Assembly (NCBI GenBank): GCA_947650285.1
Contig: CANTFL010000174.1
Span: 434,001 to 498,000, forward strand
Source: Hyaloperonospora brassicae
Taxonomy: Eukaryota > Oomycota > Peronosporomycetes > Peronosporales > Peronosporaceae
DNA: 64,000 bases
Reading direction: 5' to 3'
How positions within the stretch are numbered: the first letter of the stretch is position 1; every line of letters starts with the position of its first letter. The translations under genes and the position numbers were made by a program. The notes below the pieces were generated by a model. It saw only the letters and a list, made by a program, of their open reading frames with translations. It ran no database searches and was not told the DNA's origin. Shown in pieces: positions 29,615 to 41,945 of the stretch.

Positions 29615-31745
29615 TCAGTTTTGCCCCTTTAGAATTACTTGATTAAAGGTGCTGTCAGCACGAGCTGCAAGCTGAGTAAAGGTGCCTTGCTCCACAATGC
29701 GGCCATCGGAGATCACAGCAATGCGGTCAGCGCTTTTGATTGTGGATAATCGATGTGCCACTAAAATCACGGTGCGCCCTTGTTTAGCGCGATGCACTGC
29801 ATCTTGTACCAGTTTCTCGCTCTCTATGTCCAAAGCTGAGGTCGCTTCATCCAAGATAAGGATTCGGGGACGCTTGACTAGTGCACGAGCAATTGCTACC
29901 CGCTGTTTCTGGCCCCCTGAGAGTGCTTGACCTCGCTCGCCAACAATCGTGTCATATCCATCCGGAAAAGACATGATAAAGTTATGTGCGTTGGCAACTT
30001 TTGCTGCATGAACGATGTCCTCGAAAGGGACGACTTCTTCTTTACCGCAGCAGCCGTAGGCAATATTGTCTCGAACGGAGCAAGCAAAAAGCGGTGGCTC
30101 TTGCGGAACAGAGCCCATCAAGCCTCGGAGCTTCGTCGGGTTCAGCGTGGAAATGTCCACACCATCTAGTGTGATTCTTCCACCACCCCCAGGGCCATTT
30201 AACTCGTAAAAGCGCGCGAGTAACGACATCAGCGACGATTTGCCACAGCCACTGCCACCCACGAGCGCCAACGTTTCATCTGGCAGTACCTCCAAATTCA
30301 GACCGCGAAAGATCTTTGAATCCGGACGGGCAGGGTATGCAAACTCAACGTCTTGAAACTGGATGTGGCCATGCAATGGATTGGGAATCGGGCTCCATCC
30401 TCCTTCAGGAATTAATATGTTTGGCTCACGCTGGAGCAACTCGAACACACGCGAAGATGCTCCAATGCCTTTCATTGATTCGGCATAGAAAGATGACATG
30501 CCTGCGACGGAGAATCCCACGTAGAGTGTGTACAGCAAGAAAGAAGTGAGCTCCCCGCTCGTAAGCGACCCCTCCACCACCATTTGTCCTCCATAGCCAA
30601 GAACGCCAACCATACTCATTTTCACGCCAAAATCCACGCCACCGAAAAACGTGGCACTTGCAAGCGAGCGCTTGCGCGCCAGTGCCAACGCACCATCAAC
30701 CTTTTTCCCGTAAGCTTGCACCTCATGCGGCTCTTTCGCAAACCACCGTACCACACGAATGTTACTCAGTTTTTCTTCAGCCACTTCCGTGGCTTCACTT
30801 AGCTGCGTCTGCACCTCCTTCGTCAGCTTTTTCACATATCGTCCGTAACTCACCGCACCAAGCGCAATGGGCGGGACGACCGACAACATGACCATGGCCA
30901 GTTGTGGACACGTGACAAAGATCATCGTGATGCTTCCTAGCGCCTGTCCAGCGCTGCGTAGCCCACTTGCCGTATTGTCACTTAGGACTTTCCCAATCAG
31001 CGTCGTATCTGAACTTAGTCTGTTGAGCAGCTCGCCTGTCCTCGATGCATCAAAGAATCCTAGCTCCTGCCGCAATATCGATGCGTACGTATCTCGTCTC
31101 AATCTATTGGTAATTCTCTCGCCAATCATATTGCTAGTGTCCACTCGAATGACATTGGCAATCGACCCAGCAGCAAAGAGACTACCGAGTAGCATCATTA
31201 CGGTAGACAAGGGCATTGCAGCAGCTGTACCTGCCGTCACGACATCAATGACTTTGCCCATTCCGTGCGGTACACACATGGTGATGAATGTAGAGACGCC
31301 TAGGGCGGAGATGGAGATTACTAGAGGCTTCTTTTCTGGATGATAGAGTGAGAGCAATTTTTGCACTCCATCGTGCTTGGAAGCACGAATCTGTAACACA
31401 CGTGCGACGTTTGAATAAAGCAGTCAATAGTGTTAAATATCTTAGCATAACACACAGGCGTGTATCAATCGAAAACGATAGCACCTCTGAGTGTTTTACA
31501 CGACAAAGTAGTACCTCATCGTCGATACTAACGGAAGACTCGGATCTGTCCTCTTGACTTTTCGATACAATAGAAAACAAACGAAAGTGCGAGCTCTGGG
31601 CAGGCGTGACACAAGGCCAATGCGAGCATCGGCCGGTGCGAACTCGGGCTGGAAACGCCAGCGACCTGTGCAATGTATCATGGAAACAGACAGGAGGTGA
31701 GCGCGTGCGGGCGCGTGAGAGAACGATAGAGGTCCCCAACGACAT
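29615..31745 (-). CDS. Mitochondrial-type ABC half-transporter (ABCB10/MDL-like), two exons
   Basis: Exon 1 is 31745-31515 (77 codons) and exon 2 is 31390-29615 (591 codons plus stop). The 124-bp intron 31514-31391 is phase 0, with GTACTA at the donor and TTACAG at the acceptor. The spliced product is about 668 aa. The first 60 residues are rich in Arg, Ser and Thr and nearly free of acidic residues, as in a mitochondrial presequence. A six-helix ABC membrane domain follows (about 100-390), then one nucleotide-binding domain: Walker A GGSGCGKSS (455-463), LSGGQ (567-571), Walker B ILILDE (587-592) and H-loop AHRLST (His 623). Half-transporters dimerise. ABCB10/MDL1 proteins sit in the inner mitochondrial membrane and export peptides or haem-related compounds. 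The substrate here is unknown. A start at 31399 would skip the presequence and is less likely. Confidence 0.88.
31391..31514 (-). other. Phase-0 intron of the ABC transporter gene
   Basis: 124 bp with GT-AG ends. It contains in-frame ATGs. The frames on both sides join without a stop, and the exon 1 side supplies the presequence. Confidence 0.75.
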
Positions 31746-33404
31746 CTGTACCGAGGAAGACGTCGCAGCATTTCGATTGTTAACGTCAAATTCGCAGCGT
31801 CACAAAAAAGGCCATCAGGTACTCCCCCCCTCCCCCGAGACAATGACGTCTCGGTATTTTACCGGCCGTGTGTGGCCAAAATGGAGTCAATATAGACGAA
31901 AATTCTGCGACTGTTTCTTTTTTTGCGAGCTCTAGTAAAAACGGTCTTTTGTTAGCTCGCGTCAGATATGTGGATCAAAGCTGCATTGAATCGGATTATG
32001 CAGCGATTTTGTAGGGATACAAGCCATTGATGATTTGTCAATGTTTCCTCAGGTTTGGTTGGCTGGAATAAAACACGCTGCTACGGCTGGAGGCAAATCA
32101 ACGACAGCAATGACATGCAGCTTTTCCAGGCAAATCAATCGCATTTCCCGATACAAACTCAGGTTACCAGATCTATACAAGTGCCTAAGTCATGGACGGA
32201 CATTTCCACTTCGACGCACGGCATGATAACTCAAACTCGAATACTACTGTAAATTGGCGTGCGATCGCTCAGCAGCTACTAATCGTTATGCGCGTAAATC
32301 TCCTCAGAACATTGTCAAACACGCTACGGTGCGGTAGATTGGATGCTTCACGATGCGGCGAATCGTTTGCAGGAGAATGACGCATGTAGCTGCCTCTGAG
32401 GTTCATTTATACTCTAAAGAGGCCAATAATATTCAGAGTAGCGCTCTGAACGTGAGCTCAAGCCACTGCAAGCTAATAATGGTACAACAGCAAGTTGCTG
32501 AGATATAAAGGGAACGTGATGAAACATGCCTGCAACGGATTTCGTAACTCTGGTTAGCTGTAGATAGTCCATGACAATCTGAAATAGATTCAAGAAACAA
32601 GAAACGTCATGGTACACAACACAGCAGGTCAATGGTGGACCAATGTACAAGTCGTGCCGGTTGAGGGCAAAAAGATAATATTCTGATTTGCGTTTTAATG
32701 CTCATAGAGCCATAGCACGACATCGTGGATACCTAAACAGTTGGATGATCGTCTTAGTAGAGGTATAGACGTAAGCTTGTCCGACAGTTTGAGTGAATAA
32801 GTGGACACGGCTCGGTTAAAAGCCCATGGCCGAAGCCCGGGCTTTGCATGGGTTTGAAAATTTAAATGTGTCAACAACGCAATGCCTACAATAGTCGCAA
32901 GATTAGGCTAGCACAGTACGAATCATGTACTGCCAAAACAGGACCTGCGATAGAAACGGTAGGCTTCATACAGGTATTTTGCAACGCCTGGGCAGCTTGT
33001 GGCATTTCAAGGTAAATCCGGGCCACATACTCCATTACAGGTGTCACAGGTCATTTCTCGACGCCACAAATAAACCAATCTTGTATTCGAGTTATCCTTT
33101 CTTCTCGACAAACTCTCTGTGGTAGCTCAGATCAGCGTCTCGAAGGCCTGGTGCATGGCCTAGGTACAAACAGGATTTATTTGGTGCGGCGTCAAGGGAA
33201 AGACGATAGTCCTTCGAGACCTGCTCTTTTTGTCATAAACTTTATGTCTACAACTACTTTGAACCGAACCGAGCCATCATGTCGTCTGATCACGTAATGG
33301 AGTCATCCACACGCCGGCAAATGTATTTCTGAACTAACATTAGAATGCGTAGCGACACATCATAGAATGCCGTCACTACGTACACAACACCTCACCGTGA
33401 TCCT
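31746..33404. other. Intergenic, no gene recognised
   Basis: Upstream of the ABC gene and downstream of the secreted-protein gene. Both genes read leftward. Short frames only. Confidence 0.5.
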
Positions 33405-34148
33405 TCATGTGCGTGGCACCTTGTCTTTGGGAGGCTCAATTACTTTCAAATCGCCAGAGTGGTTATAGTGCTGGCGGATGTAAATGCGAAAAAGATTCCA
33501 CCCCAATTCTCTGATATCGGGTTCTGCGCTTCCGTGGGCCGCTTCGATCAATATTTTTTGATCATTCTGTGAGAGCTTGCTCATGATGAACGAGAGTGGT
33601 TGGATAGCGTACTCGAGTGGGATTTCCTTGTTCGCTTCATGTATCAACACAATCAAATCATCGTAATCTTGGCTCGCAATGAACGTGTCGATCGACTCCT
33701 CGTTTTTCGTCCTTCGATCCATCATATCCTCGAACTTGATGGTCAATTCTTTCCCGGTCTTTTCCGCTTTTTCCGCGAAGGTCAATTCATCATCGGCCGT
33801 TTCCGCTTTTCCCGCGAACTTGATGATCAATTCGTTCCCGGTCTTTTCCGCTTTTTCCGCAGACTCCCTTTTGATCCGCGCGAGTTCAGCTGCTTCGTCT
33901 CGAGCCCTCCACGTCGCCCTAGTGACCTTTGACGCCGGGAACATTCGCCGTAACCCCCTCACTAAAGACTTTGACATCGAGATACAGCCTCTCTCTTCGG
34001 CACCATCGACCGTCGCATTGATCGATTGACGGAACCCGCCGCTAGAGACGTCACCGTTTCTATCAGCGGGCGTATGGTGAGCAAGCGGACTGCTGCTAGA
34101 CGCGAGGACGATGACGCTAGTCAGCAAGATCGAGTGGAGGAGACGCAT
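33405..34148 (-). CDS. Secreted effector-like protein with EER and RGLR motifs
   Basis: 247 aa from the ATG at 34148. Upstream in-frame codons to 34355 precede the signal peptide and are not counted. Residues 1-23 are a hydrophobic signal peptide ending near SSPLA. The following disordered part has EER at 51-53 and RGLR at 64-67. Oomycete host-translocated effectors usually have RxLR first and then EER. Here the order is reversed, so a degenerate or lost RxLR before EER (around GGFRQS, 37-42) is also possible. Residues 97-139 hold three imperfect repeats of about 14 residues, the outer two beginning AEKAEKTG. The C-terminal 90 residues are helical and may carry the active part. A role inside plant cells is inferred from layout only. 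It lies at the edge of the AT-rich repeat region, as effector genes often do. Confidence 0.65.
   Translation of the reverse strand: MRLLHSILLTSVIVLASSSSPLAHHTPADRNGDVSSGGFRQSINATVDGAEERGCISMSKSLVRGLRRMFPASKVTRATWRARDEAAELARIKRESAEKAEKTGNELIIKFAGKAETADDELTFAEKAEKTGKELTIKFEDMMDRRTKNEESIDTFIASQDYDDLIVLIHEANKEIPLEYAIQPLSFIMSKLSQNDQKILIEAAHGSAEPDIRELGWNLFRIYIRQHYNHSGDLKVIEPPKDKVPRT
33715..33860 (-). repeat. Internal direct repeats in the effector-like gene
   Basis: Three in-frame repeats of about 42-45 bp, the outer two nearly identical at DNA level (shared CCCGGTCTTTTCCGCTTTTT on the plus strand). This suggests recent duplication and copy-number change within the gene. Confidence 0.75.
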
Positions 34149-37100
34149 TGCTCGAGAGCCAGAGAGAATGGAACGTTTAAGATTACAAATAGAATTTGTC
34201 GTAATTAGGGCAGAGAGGAAATGCAGCCTTTTACTGTGAAACTTAATATCCTTCTTTAACTGGATTATACTTTTGACACATGGAGGGATGCGTCGATCTG
34301 AAAATCCAGATTGTATGACAATTAACGGAAGGTAAGAACGCCTCAAATCATACAAGCCTACTAAGACGGCAGAATGAAAAGCTATGGAATTGAATTAAAT
34401 AAAAACTAAAAACGTTAATCATGATATTTAAATGCCTCAACTATGACTACTAAAAGACGTAATAACACAGATACCAGTTTATACCACAACATCCACGTCT
34501 GTCCCCTTCATTCCCTCTCAAACTTGATCAATATGTACTACGTGCGACTTGTTTGGTCGGTTGTGTGTGGACATACAGGTGCGTTGGCTACTGAGCCGCA
34601 TCCCGAATTTCCATCGTTCATCGTATGTAACGCTGCGTTTCTTCTATCTCCTGCATCCGTTCTTATGGCTTGACGTCGCATATATGTGTAGCAGTTGCAG
34701 TAGTAATTTGTTATAGATATATATAGCAGTGTCGAATTATTGCTTCACAATGCTGTGCAAAGGATTAGAAAAATACTTCTTGCGGTGGAGTGATCAATAC
34801 AAAGTCAGTAAGGGAAAACAATATGCTTAAGCGTGACACAAGTTTTAGTGCAATTGGAGGTGGTCATAGTGCACCATTAGGCTTTATTAAAGATTAAGAC
34901 CGTCTAATGTGTTTAAGACGAAGTGAGTGATCGAGATTGTTCATGTAGGGAGAATGTCTGGCACAGCTGCTGCGCATCGTAAAACTCGTATCTCATTAGA
35001 GAATTGAGAGGGAGAGAGGTACATTCAGTGTACCACCTTCCATGATGTTATGCAGATAATTTGAAAAAAAACAGTGGATATCATAGTGATAGTAAGCGAA
35101 ATGCTAATCGATAGTTTCGGTCATCACAAATAATGCTGCTACTAGTGATAGCAATGCTGGTATTCGTCTGGATATATCCACGTAGTAGCTATGAAAATAG
35201 ATGCAAATGTTGCCTCCCGCTCTCTAAGTGAACGACGTAATACACACAAGCTTAGCTTCTTGTTTCTCTAGGTGCGTCTCGAACACGACACAAGTCGACA
35301 CTATCATAAATATATAGGGCAATGTCGCAAGAATCGATAACCGCCAACGCTACGATCAAATACGACAAATGAAAGAGGTTCACCTTCCTTCTGCTTCCCA
35401 TTTTAGCGGCAACATGCCGTCGGGGACCTACACTTGATATTATGTACTTTTACCAGTAATTACCTGGGTTGCCTCTCCAGAACGCAACCTGGGCAATCGA
35501 CTGACCCTCTGCAATTTCATGTCTATCAAGCATGTAGCGGTATCCGTGGTACAGTATCATTGTCTATTTTGACATATTCTTAATCTTTGCGCCGACTCAA
35601 ATAATGACGCTCACGCCATTAAACTATGCATCATGTGGCAAGGGTTCTAGATGACATCACCAGTTATACGATGTGAAACTGCAAAACGCATATATACAAT
35701 TGTCCAACCCGAGATCGCTAAACCACTGACTTCTCAATCCGATATAATTTACTGGGACACTTGCTGCATATCAATGACACTATCGGTATTGAGAAACAAT
35801 TAAGTTGTTTGTACCGTCAAACGTAAGTTTTACGTTGGTCGTGTATTTTATATGGGAAATAAAAATGTACTCGATAATCATGAGTCTAAAATAAAGTAAT
35901 ATTATTAAAAACAGTATTAGTATAGAAGTTAAAGCAATGCACCAAGAATTTACCAAAGAAAAAAAATGCATTAGCAATATGTAAGTGAGTTTAAACACAT
36001 ATATGCGTAGAATCACATTAGAAAGTACGGTTGTTGTCAATGAAAGTTGTAGATTTGTCGTAGCAAATCGAAAGCGTTGAGCACATCGGATAAGTCTTTG
36101 ATTCCGTTGGTCAGTTCTTTCGATATTATGATAATTAAAGACACACAAAAGATTCCCGCAATAAAATCTAAACGACAACTCGGCATACAAAATGCCGTGA
36201 GTAAGCGTTTCAGTTCACATCAGTAGCTTGAATCCTTTTTTTGTGCGCAGCAGGTTGCTGTAGCCGCATAATATTGCGCTTATTTCGGTTGCATCGGTTA
36301 ACAAGCGTTACACACACATCTTTACGATTTTCGGGTCAATTTAACAGTTAAGCAAGCGTGATCTCCATAGTGTCGCCACACAGCCGCAACAGCAAGAGTC
36401 TTATCGGTTTTGTAATTTAGAAAACACACTGATAGACAGTGGAGAACATTCAACATCGACATATTTGTGATTCAAATTAAGGTTTATTATAGCCACAAAA
36501 TCGTTAAAGCTTTTTCGTGATCGGACAACATCTATCTTCGATGAATTTCTTTTTTGACGCTTTTGCATTTTTATGGCAAATGCTTTTCTTGTCCTTTTGT
36601 TAGCTCAACGTTCGTACTTTACAATTTAGTCATGATGGTCTTTTCCATTTCTTATGTTCGAGAATCTGCATGACCAACCAGAAATATCACGAAAAAATTC
36701 TGTCAGCTCTCCGGTACATTTCCTGCTCTCCTTTCCTTATATATACTAAATAAATAATTTCTTGATTCGTAACTTAAACACAGAATCATGAATTGTGTAT
36801 GCTCCATCGTCACACATTCAGTCTCACCGCTTTCAAGAAACATGATACTACCAAGAAGAAATCTACATATTACGACTATGCTAAACCAGTAAGATCTGAA
36901 TTAAAACGATAGAAAGAAGGTACACTTGCACACGAGTAAATGCAATATAAGAAAGCTACGCTTCAAGAGTCAAAACACATCATTGTTCATGCGTAACGAC
37001 TAATAACGACAATTTTTGAAAGAGCTTCATTAATATGAAAAGCAATAGGATGAGTTGAAAAGAATATAATGATTTGTATTGACAATAATATCTACCTATG

Positions 37101-38982
37101 TCAGCTTCATCTTAGAATTTCTAGTCTAATGCAGCTCCGCTACAATATTGTTTGCCTAAAAAGGTATAGGTCAAGTAAATTGAATCAATTTGCTTACCTA
37201 CTATTGAGTTACTTGATTATCAGCAAACGGTAAAGATTGTCTCGAGAATGTTGTGTCACTGCTGAGACAATCCTATACCGACATGTGTAATGAACTTAAA
37301 TGCACATAGCTTACTCACGCGGAGTTATTTATCGTATCATGGACATGCGAACACAAGCATTCATGTTCTGAATGACTTCACGAGTTCAAAGGTGTGTATA
37401 CAATGACAGAGAGTGAGTATAGACATGAATTTATGGCTGTGCAAATGTGTACATCCAACCATACATGCCTTCCAAGAGAACGAATTGAAAACGATTTTCA
37501 AAGCCTTTTTACGAGCTTACGATTGAATATGATGTCCAACCAGCACGTTATGGATTCATTTATCGATCGAGGACTTTGAACATGATCAAAACAATGCGTC
37601 CCAGCATAATCTTTTCTTTTTCGTTTCTATACAATATTAAATAATAATTTTGATCAGGTATTTGTTGGACCTATATTCATTTTCCCTTTAACTCACCTCG
37701 CGTTGTGTGCACTAATGGTATACCCCACGGCATTCCACAGTAATTTTACTCGTTAATAATAAGGTGTTATACCAAATTTTTTGTAAGTCAGTAATGTTAA
37801 TGAGCTTTACTACGCACATGCTCAGCCGCCGCGAATTTCGGCGTCGCGATTTTGGCTAAAAGCATTGCACATTTAAACATCCCACGCAACATTACTGCCT
37901 TAAGGATATATCACAAATTAAAAACATTCAGCAAAAATGACCTAGATGCAAGTGCCTAGTCGTATCCTCTCGTTCGCCACTAAATGCAGACTAGTTGAGG
38001 CAAAATGCTTCGCGGCGGGAAAATAGCACGTATATATCCAACAACAAGATGAGAGTATCGAAATGGGTTGTTATGGTCCAAAGCATAACATTTGCTTGCT
38101 CCCTCAACCATCCAGTACATAATAGCTAAGAGGTACTATATCCGCTGCCCTTATGTCAATCGACGGACGCATCGTCATTACACAGAATTTACTCTCCTCT
38201 TACTTCTATTAATACATTTTTGCTTCGTTTTTACTCTCTTGATGACGTAAATAGATATTCTCAAAATAAATGTCATTACCCATTTTCGATAAAAAATTGA
38301 GGTGAAGCTAGTGAAAGAAACTTATGGACGATCGGTCGAGAGAATAGCGTTATATCGTTGTATAATTCGCTAAAAAGATGGACAAAACTTATGGAGGAGA
38401 CATAAATGTTGTCGAGAATGACAAAAGGGGCGATATACCCATTTTGAAGTGGAGTACATTGATCACAAATCGATTATCTCGTTTGAACTATTGGATCGAT
38501 TTCCCTAATCGAATGACATGAGTCAGAGAACTGTCGACAAATCGGGCTTAATTTGATCGAAATTTGACAAAGAAGGAGCATAGTGGCATTTATATAATTA
38601 AAACACGGTGTGATCGGTACAATTAATTGTGCTGAAAGCAGATGTTTCAGTCGCAATCTTGATCCGAGTGATGCGGTCGTGACCGCGATCTGGAGCGATT
38701 TGATCGTAATAGCAGCCTAATTTATCAACACGATCCAGTGCGGCCCAATCGAAATCAAGCAGGGCGATGAAATTTTTTTATATCATAGACAAGACAAGAT
38801 CCTTCCAAAAAGGATGAATCGTGGCAAAAGATCTTAAATATAGATATGCATGATATAGTTGTAATAATCGGTTGGTTAACAGATACATAGCTTGTATTAT
38901 TTAAAAGTCACGTGTTCGCATTATTTCGATGTTGTAATCTTTGGCCTCCAGGCGTTATAATAAATAGTCTAATGTCCTGATC
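34149..38982. other. AT-rich DNA, no gene recognised
   Basis: Base composition falls sharply to AT-rich after about 34.2 kb. The longest frame (35780-36190 minus, 136 codons) is hydrophobic and Ile/Leu/Tyr-rich as expected for chance AT-rich frames. A decayed hairpin near 35464-35496 (CCTGGGTTGC with GCAACCTGGG, two mismatches) may be left over from an old element. Confidence 0.55.
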
Positions 38983-39425
38983 TATAATGGGGCCCAGGAA
39001 GATACGCACTGACTACAGTGCGTAGCAAACTCTCACTAAATGCAGTGAGAACTAGTGCCCTGTCATATGACGTATGCCGTACGATATAGAGGAAGGATTA
39101 ATAATGAACAACCAAGCTTGCTATCAGATATAGAAAAATGTATTAGCGTATTCAAGTCCTCCAAATTCATCTCATCTTTTAGTACTGAATTAGCTCCATT
39201 AAACTATATCGTTTATGGTGACTTCAACCCACTATCCATTGTTCGCGTCTAGAAGCGATTGGTAAGTCGATATAAGGCTATATATACAATAAGTAGTAGA
39301 CTCTTGGGTCATTACACCAACATCACTGAGCTTAGTGATATTATAGTGAGAACACCAGCCTTAATATTATCTATTGTCATATTGTCGTAAATGGTATTAT
39401 AATGTAGCAGGCTTACCCCTTTACA
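38983..39425 (-). repeat. Degenerate 3' LTR (about 443 bp)
   Basis: Ends TATAATGGGGC and ACCCCTTTACA correspond to TGTAACGGGGC and GCCCCGTTACA of the intact LTR read in reverse. Internal blocks (ATGGTGAC, GCGATTGGT, AACATCAC with GTGATATT) are recognisable. Its length is close to that of the 438-bp LTR at 1832-2269, suggesting one subfamily. Confidence 0.65.
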
Positions 39426-39488
39426 TTACCCGCCTTGAACGAGAGTCACACCAATAATATCTCGATTGAGTCGCTCTGTTGAAACTCT

Positions 39489-40965
39489 TTGGAAAAGGAA
39501 TCACTCGTTAAGTCCGATCTACTCATTTCTGACTTCTTATCTCATGGTAAAGAGCTCATGCGACGCACAGAGAAATCTGGTAAGCAGACAGCTACTCGAT
39601 CTAATGCGGCAGATGAGTCGTTGTCTGATGCTTGGACTTTAACTTCAGCATCTGTTGGCGCAGGTGCACGTGGTATCGCACCACATGCAGATGATGGCTC
39701 CGTCATGGAGCTCATCTACTCTGGAGAGTCGGAAGGTGCTTCCGACCGAATAAAGGTCAATATAATTATCGGATCACCCGTTACCGCTATCGCTGATCTA
39801 TTTGGTAAGAAGGATCGACCATATAGAATTTTTTCAAGCGTTGCATCATAGTCTGCTAGAATCTGATGATGAGTCTAATTACTCATTATATTCTCCCGCT
39901 TCTGCGCACTCGCAGTCGCGTAATTGCGCCGATGGCTCGCGCCATCGTAAATTGAAGTTCTTGGTACCACACCATCTGGTGGTACCACGCCGAAGACTTT
40001 TGTCATTCAGCGATCCCCGATAACTCGCCGTCGTGTCTACCGGAACGGCTGATAAACATCTAGTCCGGTGATTTAAGCGAACAACATCTTATGTCTGAAT
40101 TTGATGCTTCAAGGCTCGACGGCCTTGCCACCAGCGCGAGCAACTTTTGCGTTGAAGAATATTCTTATCGAGGTGCTATCTTAAAGCATCGGTGGTACGG
40201 CAAGAACTACAGGCTAATAAAAACTCGATGTTGGCCGGTCGGAACGCGTTAATCCACAATCTATAGTACATCGGGTGCTTACCATGGCTGCAAAAACGTG
40301 ATACGACACGTATCAGGTTTGAGAAGAGGACCCCAACCGGTGCCCGAGTAAGGTTGCATCATTTTACTCGTGACGTTATTATTCCTTGCCTTACGTCAAA
40401 TGACCCATGTGCGAGTTATGAAGAAATCACAGCGTGCCCAGAGAGAATTATTGTACCTTAGTTCTACTTAAAAGACTACTTACATTTACCCGCCAGAAAA
40501 CGATGTAGCTCGCTCACTGCCCATTCAGGTAGCAGTGGATAATTATATGCTTCACATAAATAGTTGATCACTGTTAAAGCCCACCAGCGGCTTTGTTGGA
40601 GGCGAAAAAACCAGGTCCGAATTAATTGTCGGATATGCAGGAGAGGTTCGAGCAATATGGGAGCGCCCCCAGAGATTTACAAGAGGACGTCGATCACGAG
40701 GATAGGGTCACCTTAATTTGACGACGACTGCGCAACCCCATCGTGACGGTCATGCTGATGAGCGAGCGCAGTATGCGGTAGTCTAATTGGAGTATGAACG
40801 GTAACGTTGTCTTTTGCGCGACGAACTGTAATCAGCTTGTTGTGGGATCGCGTCGGTGCGCCAGCTTAAGATTTTAGTTCGTGACAACAAGAATCTGTTG
40901 TGTATTTTTGAGCGTGCTAGTTATCTCCATTCTCGGGAGGGGCCGCGTACTTATGATGTTGTTAC
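39489..40965 (+). pseudogene. Decayed copy of the gypsy antisense ORF
   Basis: Three frames in succession match the 534-aa antisense protein in order. 39489-39760 has GARGIAPHADD and ELIYSGES. 39802-40023 has HHSLLESDDE and the SRHRK region. About 40130-40230 matches the NFRAEE..FLRHRWY core, and 40856-40965 matches the C-terminal ERASYLH stretch. Frameshifts and stops break it. In the ELIYSGES block several differences from the intact copy are silent in this frame. Confidence 0.75.
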
Positions 40966-41571
40966 AGCTGATGCACTTGTGCTCATTGACGCGTCTAGTG
41001 GAGTTATAAGTGAACTACGATGCAGCGCACCCGCATACGGACTTTGCCCCCCAGCTTTTTAAATGCATGGCAAATTGTTCCTTTTATACAAAAATTGAAT
41101 TTTTCACAACTAGATCTGACAGCATCTACATTGTGCAATTAACGCACAGTATCGAACCAGCGGATAACTTGTCGTTCGTTGCCGATGTCTGTATCCACAG
41201 CTATAAAATGATATAATGGCTCTTATCACGGGAAGGAATCACCACTTTCTTGATTGTTTAGCCACGCTCGATAATAATCAATGAGCACAACTTGTAGTAT
41301 TAGATGGCGACCACGTAGATCTTGCCTTGCATCGATTTTGCTACGCCCCGTTATTTAGAGTTTACTAACCAAACTACCACTCATTGACGTTAGACTTGCA
41401 GAAGCCTTTATACTTGCTAAAATGCTGCACTACATTACTAGTGTACCCTGAGGATATACGATGACCCTCGGCTGTACGCGAGCAATCTCACCTTTCCAGA
41501 TGTGGTACATATGTTGCTCGCTGATCCGATTTGTAATTATGTTTGACTCATGGCCCTAATTTGTTGCTCAG

Positions 41572-41945
41572 TGTGACGGGACTTCACCGTTACATGTCCT
41601 GCTGTAAGCCAGAAAGCAGGCTATCACATAACTAGTATGACCGATCTAACAATATACATAAGTAGGTATAAGCTGTGACGACATAGCGATCACAATGCAT
41701 ATTGTTCCTATGACGACGGTAATTGGGTTAGTGACCCACTATTATCTAATCGAACATGATCTTGAAGTTCGTCGGTCTCGGCGTTTCGTACCACTTATAA
41801 TTAGGCTGATTACGATATTTTAATAAGTCAGAATCGAATATGGCCTATAACACGCGTAAGTGTACGTGTGTTCCTTACGCTTCCTTGTCAACCATACAGT
41901 GTATAAGGTGAAGGCATCTAGCCCAAATACACCCTATTAGCCCAT
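41572..41945 (+). repeat. Possible degenerate LTR, plus orientation
   Basis: TGTGACGGGACTTCACCGTTACA resembles the hairpin start of the intact LTR. Further blocks AACAATAT and TTACGCTTCCTTG lie in the right order, and GCAACCTGGGATAGTAG near 41947 resembles the primer-binding site. The match is weak elsewhere. Confidence 0.35.

Larger units (their letters stand above)
38983..41100 (-). mobile_element. Decayed gypsy element of the same family, 3' part
   Basis: On the minus strand this is the 3' end of a copy: LTR at 38983-39425, then the antisense-ORF relative (plus strand 39489-40965), then weak similarity to the end of pol (about 41000-41060). Short hairpins persist, for example GTCGGAA with TTCCGAC and CGATGGC with GCCATCG. 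The rest of pol cannot be followed by eye. Confidence 0.7.

Noticed and set aside
35780..36190. 136-codon hydrophobic minus-strand frame
   Set aside because: Composition is typical of chance AT-rich frames. No conserved motif is visible, and one such frame is expected in a region of this size.
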